Of a stretch of 37,829 bases of DNA, positions 24,053-32,588 are shown piece by piece. Positions within the stretch are counted from its first letter, which is position 1. Each line of letters opens with the position of its first letter. The position numbers and the translations under genes are program-made. Source of the stretch: Phycisphaeraceae bacterium (GTDB lineage Bacteria > Planctomycetota > Phycisphaerae > Phycisphaerales > Zrk34); contig JANQHD010000042.1 of NCBI GenBank assembly GCA_028282805.1, forward strand, positions 1-37,829, in the 5' to 3' direction. The notes below the pieces were generated by a model. That model did not search any database, was not told the DNA's origin, and worked only from the letters and a program-made list of their open reading frames with translations.

Positions 24053-25573
24053 ATGGCCAAGCAGTTCACGTTTAACGAACGCCGCGCGGGCTTGCTGTTG
24101 CACCCGACGTCGTTGCCGGGCAGGTTCGGCTCGGGCGACATCGGCCGCGAGGCGCTGCGGTTCATCGGCTACGCGGCCAAGGCGCAGCAGGGGTGGTGGC
24201 AGATGCTGCCCATCGGCCCGGTGCTGGGCGACGGCGGGCCGTACAGCAACACCAGCGCGTTCGCCGGCGGCGCACACCTGATCGACCTTGAACAGTTGCG
24301 AGATGAAGACCTGCTCACGCGGCGCGACCTGCGCCTCGAGCAACCGCTGCCGAGCGACGCGGTCGATTACCCCGCGGCGATCGGGTTTCGCATGTCGCGC
24401 CTGCGGCGGGCGTACGGGCGTTTTGTGCGTAACGGCGGCGACAAGCGCACCGCGTATCGAACGTTCTGCCGTACGCACCGCGGCTGGCTCGACGATTATG
24501 CGCTGTTCGCGGCGCTCAAACGCACGAACGGCGACAAGCCGTGGTGGCGGTGGCCGAAGGGCGTGCGGCTGCGTGAGCCCGATGCGATCGCTCGGGCACG
24601 GCGCGAATTGCGCGACGAGGTTGGCTTTGCGCGGTTTGTGCAGTATACGTTCGACCGCCAGTGGCGCAAGCTGCGGCGCGCGGCCAACCGTGCAGGGGTG
24701 GGGCTGATCGGCGACCTGCCCATTTTCGTGGCGCTCGACTCGGCTGACGTGTGGGCGCACCGCGAGCTGTTTCAGCTCGGCCACAACGGCAAGCCCAAGG
24801 TGCTCAGCGGCGCTGCGCCCGACGCGTTCAGCAAGACCGGCCAACGCTGGGGCCACCCGTTGTACGACTGGAAGGCGCACCGCAGAACCCGCTACCGCTG
24901 GTGGATCGCGCGGTTTGAACGGCTCATGCAGCAGTTCGACGGTGTGCGCATCGACCACTTTTTAGGCTTCAACCGGTGCTGGGCCGTGCCCGCACGCGCG
25001 AAGACGGCACGGAACGGCAAGTGGCAGCGCGGCCCGGGGGCGGGGTTTTTCGAGGCGATATTCGACGCGCTGGGCGACGTGCCGATCATCGCCGAAGACC
25101 TGGGCATACTCACGCCCGCCGCCGAGAAGCTGCGCGACCGTTTTGCACTGCCGGGCATGCGTGTGATGCAGTGCGGGTTTGTCAGCCGCAACAGCTACCA
25201 CGCGCCGCACAACTTCCCTAAGAACTCGGTCGCGTACACCGGCACGCACGACAACGCCACGGTGCGCGGTTGGTTTGATCAACTCAAGCCCAGTCGCAAC
25301 AGCAAACTCAGTGAACGGCAGCGGGCCCTGGCGTACCTCAACGCCACGCCGAAGACGCTGCACTGGGACATGATCCGTGCGCTGCTCGCGTCGTCGGCCG
25401 ACACGGCTGTCGTGCCGATGCAGGACGTGCTCGGCTTGGGCGACGAAGCCCGCATGAACCTGCCCGGCACCACCGGCCCACACAATTGGACGTGGCGGCT
25501 ACAGGCCCGCGACCTGCGCACCGCCGACGCCCGGAAACTCGCGAACTTGGTCGAGCTGTATGCACGCCGTTGA
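24053..25573 (+). CDS. malQ: 4-alpha-glucanotransferase (amylomaltase)
   Basis: 506 residues, the usual length for bacterial MalQ (GH77). The N-terminal RAGLLLHPTSLPGRFGSGDIG and the QMLPIGP...GPYSNTSAFAG segment are diagnostic. Catalytic residues are Asp301 (GVRIDHFLG), Glu348 (IIAEDLG) and Asp400 (TGTHDN). The enzyme transfers glucan chains between maltodextrins, turning short oligosaccharides into longer substrates for the phosphorylase encoded 265 bases downstream on the same strand. Confidence 0.95.
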   Translation: MAKQFTFNERRAGLLLHPTSLPGRFGSGDIGREALRFIGYAAKAQQGWWQMLPIGPVLGDGGPYSNTSAFAGGAHLIDLEQLRDEDLLTRRDLRLEQPLPSDAVDYPAAIGFRMSRLRRAYGRFVRNGGDKRTAYRTFCRTHRGWLDDYALFAALKRTNGDKPWWRWPKGVRLREPDAIARARRELRDEVGFARFVQYTFDRQWRKLRRAANRAGVGLIGDLPIFVALDSADVWAHRELFQLGHNGKPKVLSGAAPDAFSKTGQRWGHPLYDWKAHRRTRYRWWIARFERLMQQFDGVRIDHFLGFNRCWAVPARAKTARNGKWQRGPGAGFFEAIFDALGDVPIIAEDLGILTPAAEKLRDRFALPGMRVMQCGFVSRNSYHAPHNFPKNSVAYTGTHDNATVRGWFDQLKPSRNSKLSERQRALAYLNATPKTLHWDMIRALLASSADTAVVPMQDVLGLGDEARMNLPGTTGPHNWTWRLQARDLRTADARKLANLVELYARR

Positions 25574-25621
25574 TCGCGTGTAAATGATTTTTATTGTGAA
25601 GTTTACGTTGCTGACTATTAA

Positions 25622-25642
25622 TCTATTTTCGACGAAAATAGA
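25622..25642. promoter_or_regulatory. AT-rich perfect palindrome between malQ and the phosphorylase gene
   Basis: TCTATTTTCG (25622-25631) and its exact reverse complement (25633-25642) are separated by a single A. This could be an operator for a local repressor or a weak hairpin. No U-tract follows, which argues against a simple terminator. Confidence 0.5.
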
Positions 25643-25838
25643 CTAACTTGAACCGCGTACCAAGCGGGCAGTCAGTGGGGGGTGATTTCGTTGTTTTGTG
25701 ATTTGCGGTTTGCTTCGGGCGCAGGCACGGGGTATACGTTTTCGTTCTGGATGCACGATCACGGCGTGGCACGCGCTTCGTCGATCGGTTTGAGAGATCA
25801 CTCGTACAATCAAGCAGGTTCGGGGTGGAGGCAGCCGC

Positions 25839-27944
25839 ATGGCTCGCAAGCGATCCGTTTCGTCGGAGCAACTGACCGCGCGCGTCGAGGCGTTGGCGCG
25901 CAACCTGTTTTGGACCTGGCACCACCCGACGCAGCGCCTGTTCGCCCGGCTCGACCCGGTGGCGTGGGACGCGACCAACCATCACCCGGTCAAAACGCTC
26001 GGTTGCGTCACGCCGCAGCGCATAGCGCAATTGCTTGACGACCCGGGCTTCGTCAATGAACTGGCCGCGTGCGAGAAGGCGTTGCGCGACTACCTGCGCG
26101 GCAAGACGTGGTACGCCCGGCGCAAACGCAAGCGGATGCGCGTGGCGTACTTCAGCATGGAGTTCGCGCTGCACGAATGTTTGCCGATCTACTCGGGCGG
26201 CTTGGGTGTGTTGGCCGGCGACCACCTCAAGAGCGCCTCGGATTTGGGCGCGCCGTTGTGCGCGGTGGGGTTGATGTACCGCCGGGGTTACTACACGCAG
26301 CGGATCGGGCGCGACGGGGCGACGATCGTCGAGTACCCGCAGCACGACTTCGACGCCGCGCCGGTGCACGACACGGGCGAAGCGGTCGACGTGCCGATGG
26401 GCCGGCGGACGGTGCGGGCGAAGGTGTGGCGGGTGGACGTGGGGCGGGTGCCGTTGTACCTGCTCGACACGGACCTGAAGCAGAACCGCAAGGCCGACCG
26501 CGCCCTGACCAGTCATTTGTACGGCGGCGACAACGAAACGCGTATTCAACAAGAGGTGTTGCTGGGCATCGGCGGCACGCTCGCGCTCGACGCGGTCGGC
26601 GAGAAGCCCACGGTTTATCACCTCAACGAGGGCCACGCCGCGTTTTGTGCGCTCGAGCGCCTCCGCCGCTTGCGGCTTAGCGGCAGGTCGATGAACAAGT
26701 CCGTCGAGAAGGTACGCCGCTCAACCGTGTTCACCACGCACACCCCCGTGCCCGCGGGCCACGACCGGTTCACGCCTGCGCAGGTGTCGCGCTACCTCGG
26801 CGACCTCGCCGCCGACGCGGGCCTGTCGCGTAAACAGCTGTTGGCGTTCGGCCGGGTCGACGCGAATGACAACAAGGAACCGTTCTGCATGACGGTGCTG
26901 GCGTTGAAATTGGCGGCACACTGCAACGGCGTGTCGAAGCTGCACGGCGAGGTGTCGCGGCAGATGTGGCAAGAGGTGTACGACGCCAAACGCCCCAGCA
27001 ACGTGCCGATCGGCCACGTGACCAACGGCATTCACAGCCGCACTTGGCTCGCGCCCGAGGCCGAGGCGGTGTACCGCAAGCACCTGCGGCCGAGGTGGGA
27101 CGGCGCCGGCCCCGACTTCAACCCGTGGCGGAACGTGGGGCGCATCCCCGCGGCGGAGTTGTGGGCGATGCGTTGCAACCTGCGCAGCAAACTGGTCAAC
27201 TTCATCCGCCAGCGGTTGGCGATCGAGATCGACCGGCGCGGCGAGCCCTTGAGCGAACTGGTCGCGGCGCACGAGGTGTTCAGCGGCGAGGCGTTGACCA
27301 TCGGTTTTGCTCGAAGGTTCGCCACGTACAAGCGCGCCCCGCTGATCTTCAAGGATGTCGAACGACTCAAGCGGATCGTCGGTGACCCGGAGATGCCGGT
27401 GCAACTGGTGTTCGCCGGCAAGGCCCACCCGGCCGACGCGGCGGGCCAGGCGTTCGTCAAGAAGGTGTACGGCATGGCACGGCGTGCGGGCCTGCGTGGG
27501 CGCGTGGTGCTGATCGAAAATTACGACATGCACGTCGGCCGCATGCTCACCAGCGGTTGTGACGTGTGGCTGAACAACCCCATCCGCCCGCACGAAGCCA
27601 GCGGCACCAGCGGCATGAAGCCCCCGCTGCACGGCGGGCTGAACTGCTCGATCCTCGACGGCTGGTGGCCCGAGTGCTACAACGGCCGCAACGGTTGGGA
27701 GATCGGCGGCGGCGTAGAGCACCGCGCGCAAGCCAAACAAGATGCGCACGACGCGGAGTCGATCTACGAACTGTTAGAAGACGAGATCGTGCCCACGTTC
27801 TACGAGCGCGACGGCAAGGGCATCCCGCAGGCGTGGGTCCGCATGATGCGCGCGTCGATGAAGACGGTGTGTGCGCAATTCAGCACGCAGCGCATGGTGG
27901 GTGATTACATCAGCAACTATTATTTGCCGGCGAACGGGGCGTGA
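25839..27944 (+). CDS. glgP: Alpha-glucan phosphorylase (short GlgP type, GT35)
   Basis: 701 residues; GGAGG 7 bases before the ATG. The YFSMEFALHECLPIYSGGLGVLAGDHLK segment near 105 and NEGHAAF are typical of the shorter alpha-glucan phosphorylases (TIGR02094 type). The pyridoxal-phosphate Lys is Lys594 in EASGTSGMKPPLHGGL. It lacks the longer N-terminal regulatory region of GlgP proteins of about 800-850 residues. It releases glucose-1-phosphate from glycogen or maltodextrins, working with MalQ upstream. The N-terminal DUF3417-like part (NLFWTWHHPTQRLFARLDP) is present. Confidence 0.93.
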   Translation: MARKRSVSSEQLTARVEALARNLFWTWHHPTQRLFARLDPVAWDATNHHPVKTLGCVTPQRIAQLLDDPGFVNELAACEKALRDYLRGKTWYARRKRKRMRVAYFSMEFALHECLPIYSGGLGVLAGDHLKSASDLGAPLCAVGLMYRRGYYTQRIGRDGATIVEYPQHDFDAAPVHDTGEAVDVPMGRRTVRAKVWRVDVGRVPLYLLDTDLKQNRKADRALTSHLYGGDNETRIQQEVLLGIGGTLALDAVGEKPTVYHLNEGHAAFCALERLRRLRLSGRSMNKSVEKVRRSTVFTTHTPVPAGHDRFTPAQVSRYLGDLAADAGLSRKQLLAFGRVDANDNKEPFCMTVLALKLAAHCNGVSKLHGEVSRQMWQEVYDAKRPSNVPIGHVTNGIHSRTWLAPEAEAVYRKHLRPRWDGAGPDFNPWRNVGRIPAAELWAMRCNLRSKLVNFIRQRLAIEIDRRGEPLSELVAAHEVFSGEALTIGFARRFATYKRAPLIFKDVERLKRIVGDPEMPVQLVFAGKAHPADAAGQAFVKKVYGMARRAGLRGRVVLIENYDMHVGRMLTSGCDVWLNNPIRPHEASGTSGMKPPLHGGLNCSILDGWWPECYNGRNGWEIGGGVEHRAQAKQDAHDAESIYELLEDEIVPTFYERDGKGIPQAWVRMMRASMKTVCAQFSTQRMVGDYISNYYLPANGA

Positions 27945-27953
27945 CCCATACAA

Positions 27954-27975
27954 CCCCCGGCATGCCGGGGGCTAA
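27954..27975 (+). repeat. REP-like palindrome
   Basis: An 18-base perfect palindrome, CCCCCGGCATGCCGGGGG (27954-27971), followed by CTAA, as in the copies at 11054, 12352 and 13326. It lies between convergent genes and could act as a bidirectional transcription barrier. Confidence 0.7.
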
Positions 27976-27984
27976 ATAAGTCGA

Positions 27985-29046
27985 TCAGTTCGTCAGCACG
28001 ACGACGTCGGCGGCGTTGAAGGCGAGGCGGACGGGCTTCGACCAGTCGCGGTCGCGGGGGGCCAGCTCATCGACCTCGACGGTCAGGTCGTCGCCGATGG
28101 CGAAGCGGTGCTGGGCGACGTTGCCGAGGTACACGGTGGACAGGTGCCGGCCGGCCACGACGTTCTCGGCGTCGCCGGCGTCGACGATCTTCATCGCCTC
28201 GGGGCGCACGGAGCAGGTGACGTTGCCCTTGTCGGGGCAGTCGTCGGGCAGCACGGTCGAACGGATCGGCCCGGCGGGCGACTCCATGACCAGGGCGCCG
28301 TTGTCGCGGCGCTGCACGGTGGCGGGGATGAAGTTGGTCGTGCCGAGGAAGTCGGCGACGAACCGGCTGTGCGGCCGATCGTACACCCCGCGCGGCGGGC
28401 CGACCTGCATAAGGTCGCCGTCGCGCATCACGGCGATGCGGTCGGCCATCGACAGGGCCTCTTCCTGGTCGTGCGTCACGTAGATGGTGGTGATGTTCGC
28501 GGTCTTGCAGATGCGGCGGATCTCGGTGCGCATCTCCATGCGCAGCTTGGCGTCGAGGTTGGACAGCGGCTCGTCGAGCAAGAGCACGTCGGGGTTGACC
28601 ACCAGCGCCCGCGCGAGCGCCACGCGCTGCTGCTGGCCGCCCGAAAGCTGCGTGGGCCGGCGGCCGGCCAGGTCGCGCATCTGCACGCGGGCCAGCGCCT
28701 CGTTGACGCGGGCCTGTTTCTCGTTGGCGGGCACCTTGCGGACGTCGAGCCCGAACGCCACGTTCTGCGCCACGGTCATGTGCGGCCACAGCGCGTAGCT
28801 CTGAAACACCATCGCGCAGTTGCGTTTGCCGGTGGGCTGGTCGGTCACGTCGGCGTCGCCGAACCGGATGCGGCCGGCGGTGACCTCGTTGAGCCCGGCG
28901 ATCATACGCAGCAGCGTGGTCTTGCCGCAGCCCGACGGGCCGAGCAGAAAGAACAGCTCGCCGGGTTCGATCGCCAAGTCCACGTCGTTGACCGCGACCG
29001 TCTGGCCGAACCGCTTGGTCACCTTGTCGCACGTGACGGGGATCAT
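27985..29046 (-). CDS. Fe3+/thiamine-type ABC importer, ATP-binding subunit (FbpC-like)
   Basis: 353 residues from ATG 29046. Upstream in-frame sequence to 29142 comes from repeats and is not credible as coding. Walker A GPSGCGKT is at 36-43, Q-loop in VFQSYALWP, signature LSGGQQQRVALARAL at 134-148, Walker B VLLLDEPLSNLD at 154-165, and a switch His in VTHDQEEALS. A C-terminal TOBE-like domain follows residue 235. This is the MalK/FbpC/PotA class. The binding protein gene is divergent across the octamer arrays, and the matching permease lies at 35625-37370. Confidence 0.9.
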   Translation of the reverse strand: MIPVTCDKVTKRFGQTVAVNDVDLAIEPGELFFLLGPSGCGKTTLLRMIAGLNEVTAGRIRFGDADVTDQPTGKRNCAMVFQSYALWPHMTVAQNVAFGLDVRKVPANEKQARVNEALARVQMRDLAGRRPTQLSGGQQQRVALARALVVNPDVLLLDEPLSNLDAKLRMEMRTEIRRICKTANITTIYVTHDQEEALSMADRIAVMRDGDLMQVGPPRGVYDRPHSRFVADFLGTTNFIPATVQRRDNGALVMESPAGPIRSTVLPDDCPDKGNVTCSVRPEAMKIVDAGDAENVVAGRHLSTVYLGNVAQHRFAIGDDLTVEVDELAPRDRDWSKPVRLAFNAADVVVLTN

Positions 29047-29115
29047 GAGGGGTAAGGATATCAGATCGCTCTCGTGCGGGGGAAACGCCGCGGCTTTGGC
29101 GGGTGGCGGAGTGGC

Positions 29116-29187
29116 GAATTGGTGAATCAGTGAATCGGTCAATCGGTCAACTGGTCAACTGGTCAACTGGTCAACTGGTCAATCGGG
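29116..29187 (+). repeat. Octamer tandem array 1
   Basis: Nine contiguous 8-base units: GAATTGGT, GAATCAGT, GAATCGGT, CAATCGGT, four CAACTGGT, CAATCGGG. There are no spacers. The array faces the complementary array at 29214-29261 across 26 bases. Confidence 0.85.
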
Positions 29188-29213
29188 CGAATAAAAGGGT
29201 ATGTGTCAAATCT

Positions 29214-29261
29214 GATTGACCGATTGACCGATTGACCGATTCACCAATTCGCTGATTCACT
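29214..29261 (-). repeat. Octamer tandem array 2, inverted relative to array 1
   Basis: Six contiguous 8-base units: three GATTGACC, GATTCACC, AATTCGCT, GATTCACT. The reverse complement contains CAATCGGT and GAATCGGT units like those of array 1, so the two arrays form a large inverted repeat. It ends 15 bases before the ATG of the binding protein gene. Confidence 0.85.
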
Positions 29262-29275
29262 GCTAAACTAACGGC

Positions 29276-30727
29276 ATGAAGGACTGGCTGCCGCGGGTCA
29301 TCATCGGGGTGTTGTTCATCGCGACGCTCGCGTTGCCGCTGCTGTGGGGCGGCGGCGGGCGTGAGGCGGTGAGCGATGATGCGTTGCGGTTGGTCGTCGT
29401 CACGCCGCACAACGAGCAGATCCGCCACGAGTTCGCGCGGGCGTTCAGCGCCTGGCACGAAAAGCACCACGGCAAGCCGGTCGCGGTCGACTGGCGGAAC
29501 ATCGGCGGCACCACGGACATCGTGCGCACGCTGAGCAACCAGTACCGGCTGCTCGCCGAGGCCGGCCGGGAGGACGAGGGCTGCGGCTTCGACATGATGT
29601 TCGGCGGGGGCGACTACGAGTTCGACGTCAACCTCAAGCCGGGCGTGAAGGTCACGACCCTCGGCGACGACGGTAAGCCGGCCGAACGCCGCGTGTCGAT
29701 GAGCCAGCCGGTCGGGCGCGACGAGTTGGGCGAGGCGTTGTTGCGCGCGGCGTACCCGACGCACACCATCGACGGCAAGAACAAGCTGTACGACGCCGAC
29801 GGGCACTGGTGGGGCGTGGTGCTGTCGAGCTTCGGCATCGTGTACAACCGCGACGTGCTGGCGATGCGCGGCCTGGGCGAGCCGACCACGTGGTCCGACC
29901 TGGCCGACCCGAAGTACGACCGGTGGGTGGCGCTGGCCGACCCGTCGCACTCGGGTTCGGTGAAGGTCACGTACAACGCGATCATCCAGCGCTACGGCTA
30001 CGAGCGCGGCGTCGCGACGCTGCGCCGGGTGTTCGCCAACGCGCGTTACTTCGCCGACGGCGCCTCGAAGGTGCCGATCGACGTGAGCCAGGGCGAGGCG
30101 GCGGCGGGCATCTGCATCGACTTCTACGGCCGGTACCAGTCGCAGGCCGTCGGCGGGGGGCGGCGCGTCGGGTTCGTCGCGCCGGCGGGGGCGACGCTGG
30201 TCTCGTCGGACCCGATCGCCGTGCTGCGCGGCGCGAAAAACCGCGAGACCGCGGTGCGCTTCATCCAGTTCTTGTTGAGCAAGGAAGGCCAGGCGGTGTG
30301 GAACTTCCGCGTGGGCGACGAGATGGGCCCGCGGCGTTTCGAGCTCCGCCGCAGCCCGATCCGGCGGGACATGTACGCGCTGTACACCGAGCGCATGATC
30401 GACCGCGTCAACCCGTTCGAGATCGCCGAGCCGGTGGCCGAGGGCGTGCCGAGCTACAACTCGGTGATCCCCACGCTGCTGCACGCGATGTGCATGGACA
30501 TCCACGACGAGCTGCGCGCCGCCTGGCGCGCGATCTACACCTGCGAGGACCCGGCCCTGAAGGCGGAGATGCTCGCCGAGTTCGACCGCATGCCCTTCAC
30601 CCACGCCGAGCTGTTCGAGGCGAAGCAGAGCTGGAAGAACAACGACCGCAAGAAACAGGAAGACCGCATGGCGTGGACCGCGTTCTTCCGCGCCCAGTAC
30701 CGCAAGGTCGTCGCGATGGCGCGTTAG
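29276..30727 (+). CDS. ABC importer extracellular solute-binding protein (FbpA-like)
   Basis: 483 residues. A single N-terminal hydrophobic segment (about 5-25) serves as signal or anchor; there is no lipobox Cys. The following domain (LRLVVVTPHNEQIRHEFARAF ... YEFDVNLKPGV ... WWGVVLSSFGIVYNRD ... GICIDFYGRYQ ... FLLSKEGQAVWNF) has the order of type II periplasmic binding proteins for iron(III) or related ligands. It is longer than typical FbpA (about 340 residues), with an extra C-terminal helical part after residue 370. The ligand cannot be assigned. It should work with the ATPase at 27985-29046 and the permease at 35625-37370. Confidence 0.87.
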   Translation: MKDWLPRVIIGVLFIATLALPLLWGGGGREAVSDDALRLVVVTPHNEQIRHEFARAFSAWHEKHHGKPVAVDWRNIGGTTDIVRTLSNQYRLLAEAGREDEGCGFDMMFGGGDYEFDVNLKPGVKVTTLGDDGKPAERRVSMSQPVGRDELGEALLRAAYPTHTIDGKNKLYDADGHWWGVVLSSFGIVYNRDVLAMRGLGEPTTWSDLADPKYDRWVALADPSHSGSVKVTYNAIIQRYGYERGVATLRRVFANARYFADGASKVPIDVSQGEAAAGICIDFYGRYQSQAVGGGRRVGFVAPAGATLVSSDPIAVLRGAKNRETAVRFIQFLLSKEGQAVWNFRVGDEMGPRRFELRRSPIRRDMYALYTERMIDRVNPFEIAEPVAEGVPSYNSVIPTLLHAMCMDIHDELRAAWRAIYTCEDPALKAEMLAEFDRMPFTHAELFEAKQSWKNNDRKKQEDRMAWTAFFRAQYRKVVAMAR

Positions 30728-30732
30728 ATGGT

Positions 30733-31773
30733 TTACGCGATCGGCGCGGCGCCGGCGAACTCGTTGATGCGGTCGATCATGATGCGCAGCAGGCCGTAGT
30801 CGCGCCGGCTGGAGACCCACGACAACCGGTTGAGTTCGAGGTGCGCGGTCTCGCCCTCGAGCGGGCCGGACTGCTCGATGCGGCCCTCGTCGACGAGCGG
30901 GCCGAACGTGTCGTTGAGCTCTTCGATCTGGTCGTCGGAAAGCGGCCGCTGGATGCGCAGCACGATGCGGTCCTTGACGAACCGCTGCGAGTGGTAGTTG
31001 CGGTAGAAGTCGAACACGTGGTGCGACGCGTCCTTCGTGTCGTCGGTCACGTAATACAGCCGCACGTCTTCCGGGCTGATCATGCCCTTGGCCAGCAGGT
31101 GCTCGCGCACGTATTGGTCCCACTGCTTCCAGTAGTCGTCGCCGGGCGCGTCGACCATGACCAGCGGGATCAGCGGGCTCTTGCCGGTCTGGATCATGGT
31201 CAGGGTCTCGAAGCCCTCGTCGTGGGTGCCGAACCCGCCGGCGAACAGCGCGATGGCGTCGGACTGGCTGAGGAACATCAGCTTGCGCGTGAAGAAGTAG
31301 CGGAACGTGACCAGCTTGCTGTCGCCGGCGATGATCTCGTTGGCGGTGGTCTCGAACGGCAGGCGGATCGCCACGCCGAAGCTGCCGGCGCGCCCCGCGC
31401 CGCCGTGGCCCGCCTTCATGATCCCGTCGCCCGCGCCGGTGATCACCATCCACCCCCGGTCGCTCATCTTGCGCGAGAAGTCGATCGCCGCGGTGTAGGT
31501 CGGGTCGTCTTCGGGCGTGCGCGCCGAGCCGAAGATGCTGATCTTCCGCACGCCCCCGTACGGCCGGAACACCTTCATCGCGTAACGCAATTCCTTAAAC
31601 GATCGGCTGATCAGCTTCAGCTCGCCCGTGTCCGCCCCGTCGCGCACCAGCTTCAGCGCGGTCTGCATCATCTCGCGCACGAGCTGGCCCTCGAACCGCT
31701 CCGGCTCGCCGCCGAGCGCGGCGATCAGCGCGTTCAACTGCTCGACAACTTGGGGGTCGTGGGGTTGTGCCAT
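30733..31773 (-). CDS. LOG-like (TIGR00730-type) Rossmann-fold protein
   Basis: 346 residues. The Rossmann entry KISIFGSART (77-86), the GWMVITGAGDGIMKAGHGGA loop and the FTRKLMF segment (Arg163, Lys164) match the LOG/'lysine decarboxylase' family of cytokinin-activating phosphoribohydrolases. The hallmark PGGxGTxxE appears as AGGFGTHDE (178-186), so the Pro is replaced while Gly, Thr and Glu are kept. An N-terminal helical region and about 100 extra C-terminal residues make it longer than classical LOG proteins (about 190). The likely role is hydrolysis of a nucleoside monophosphate N-glycosidic bond; substrate unknown. It is convergent with the binding protein gene, with 5 bases between stops. 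Confidence 0.8.
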   Translation of the reverse strand: MAQPHDPQVVEQLNALIAALGGEPERFEGQLVREMMQTALKLVRDGADTGELKLISRSFKELRYAMKVFRPYGGVRKISIFGSARTPEDDPTYTAAIDFSRKMSDRGWMVITGAGDGIMKAGHGGAGRAGSFGVAIRLPFETTANEIIAGDSKLVTFRYFFTRKLMFLSQSDAIALFAGGFGTHDEGFETLTMIQTGKSPLIPLVMVDAPGDDYWKQWDQYVREHLLAKGMISPEDVRLYYVTDDTKDASHHVFDFYRNYHSQRFVKDRIVLRIQRPLSDDQIEELNDTFGPLVDEGRIEQSGPLEGETAHLELNRLSWVSSRRDYGLLRIMIDRINEFAGAAPIA

Positions 31774-31899
31774 GGCGAACCATCATATCGGCCAAAACAC
31801 GGGACCGCCTTGATTCACCAAACGCCGCCCGCTGCACCCAGCGCACCACCCACACCGTCCAGCACGACCGCACCCGACACCCCGCAATCGCCGCGCGCA

Positions 31900-31933
31900 A
31901 TGATTCTAAAGTTCTTAAGAACATTAGAATCAT
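31900..31933. repeat. 34-base near-perfect palindrome
   Basis: ATGATTCTAA and TTAGAATCAT form the outer arms and GTTCTTAAGAAC the core (31911-31922). Only one base pair (A opposite A) breaks the symmetry. It lies upstream of the LOG-like gene and downstream of the kinase gene in an otherwise GC-rich sequence. It could be an operator or a dispersed repeat. Confidence 0.7.
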
Positions 31934-32015
31934 ATCCGACCACAAACACCTGCAAAATAAGGGGGTAAACGCGTTTTGCCGGGGTGGCGTGTCGCCGGGC
32001 GACCGGGTGGGGTGG

Positions 32016-32561
32016 CTACGCGCCGGCGAGCAGCGCCGCGACCTCGCGCCGCTTGCGCAGCCGGATGCGCGACAGGTGCGACCACCGCGGGTCGGCGAAG
32101 ATCGCCCCGTACTCCCGCTTGCGCCGGCGGTACGTCTTGATCGACCAGTACACGATCCCGTCGCGGTCCAGGAAGCAGTGGCGGAACGTCTCGCGGTTGC
32201 CGTGCCACAGCGCCTCGCCCGTCCAGCAACGGCGCAGCGTGCGCTTGAGCACACGCCAGTGCACCACCCGGCGGGGCAGGTCCAGCCAGATCAGCGTGTC
32301 GGCCCTCTGCAATATCAGCCGATCCACCGGGTGTTTGGGGTCGCTGAGGTTGCCGTCGATGGTCCACGCCTCGCCGCGCGTCGCCTCGTCGAACATCGCG
32401 TGGCGCTCGTCGGCGTCGCGCAGCGTCCAGTTCGGCCCGTGCAAGATCTCATCGTTGCACACGTACCGAACCCCCAGCTTCGCCGCCAGCGCCTCGGCCA
32501 CATACGTCTTGCCCGCGCCCGACGCCCCGCCCACGATGATCCGCCGACCGATGGGGTGCAT
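32016..32561 (-). CDS. P-loop adenylate-kinase-like / topology-modulation-type protein
   Basis: 181 residues. The P-loop GASGAGKT is at 12-19, followed by the substrate region VCNDEILHGPNWTLRD and the TIDGN strand, then RADTLIWLDLPRRVVHWRVLKRTLRR, the core and lid order of small nucleoside-kinase-like proteins often annotated as FlaR or 'DNA topology modulation'. The substrate is unknown; the annotation name is historical. It is 27 bases upstream of nothing on its own strand except the LOG gene 240 bases further on, and 27 bases downstream of the MmeI-type gene. Confidence 0.8.
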   Translation of the reverse strand: MHPIGRRIIVGGASGAGKTYVAEALAAKLGVRYVCNDEILHGPNWTLRDADERHAMFDEATRGEAWTIDGNLSDPKHPVDRLILQRADTLIWLDLPRRVVHWRVLKRTLRRCWTGEALWHGNRETFRHCFLDRDGIVYWSIKTYRRRKREYGAIFADPRWSHLSRIRLRKRREVAALLAGA

Positions 32562-32588
32562 GGCCGCAGTTTACACGACGCGGCCGCG

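Noticed and set aside
29116-29261. CRISPR array
   Set aside because: Units are 8 bases and contiguous, without unique spacers, and no cas genes are present.
29171-31453. Long reverse-strand open frame across the binding protein and LOG-like genes
   Set aside because: Arg/His/Pro-rich shadow frame opposite or out of frame with two genes having clear family motifs.
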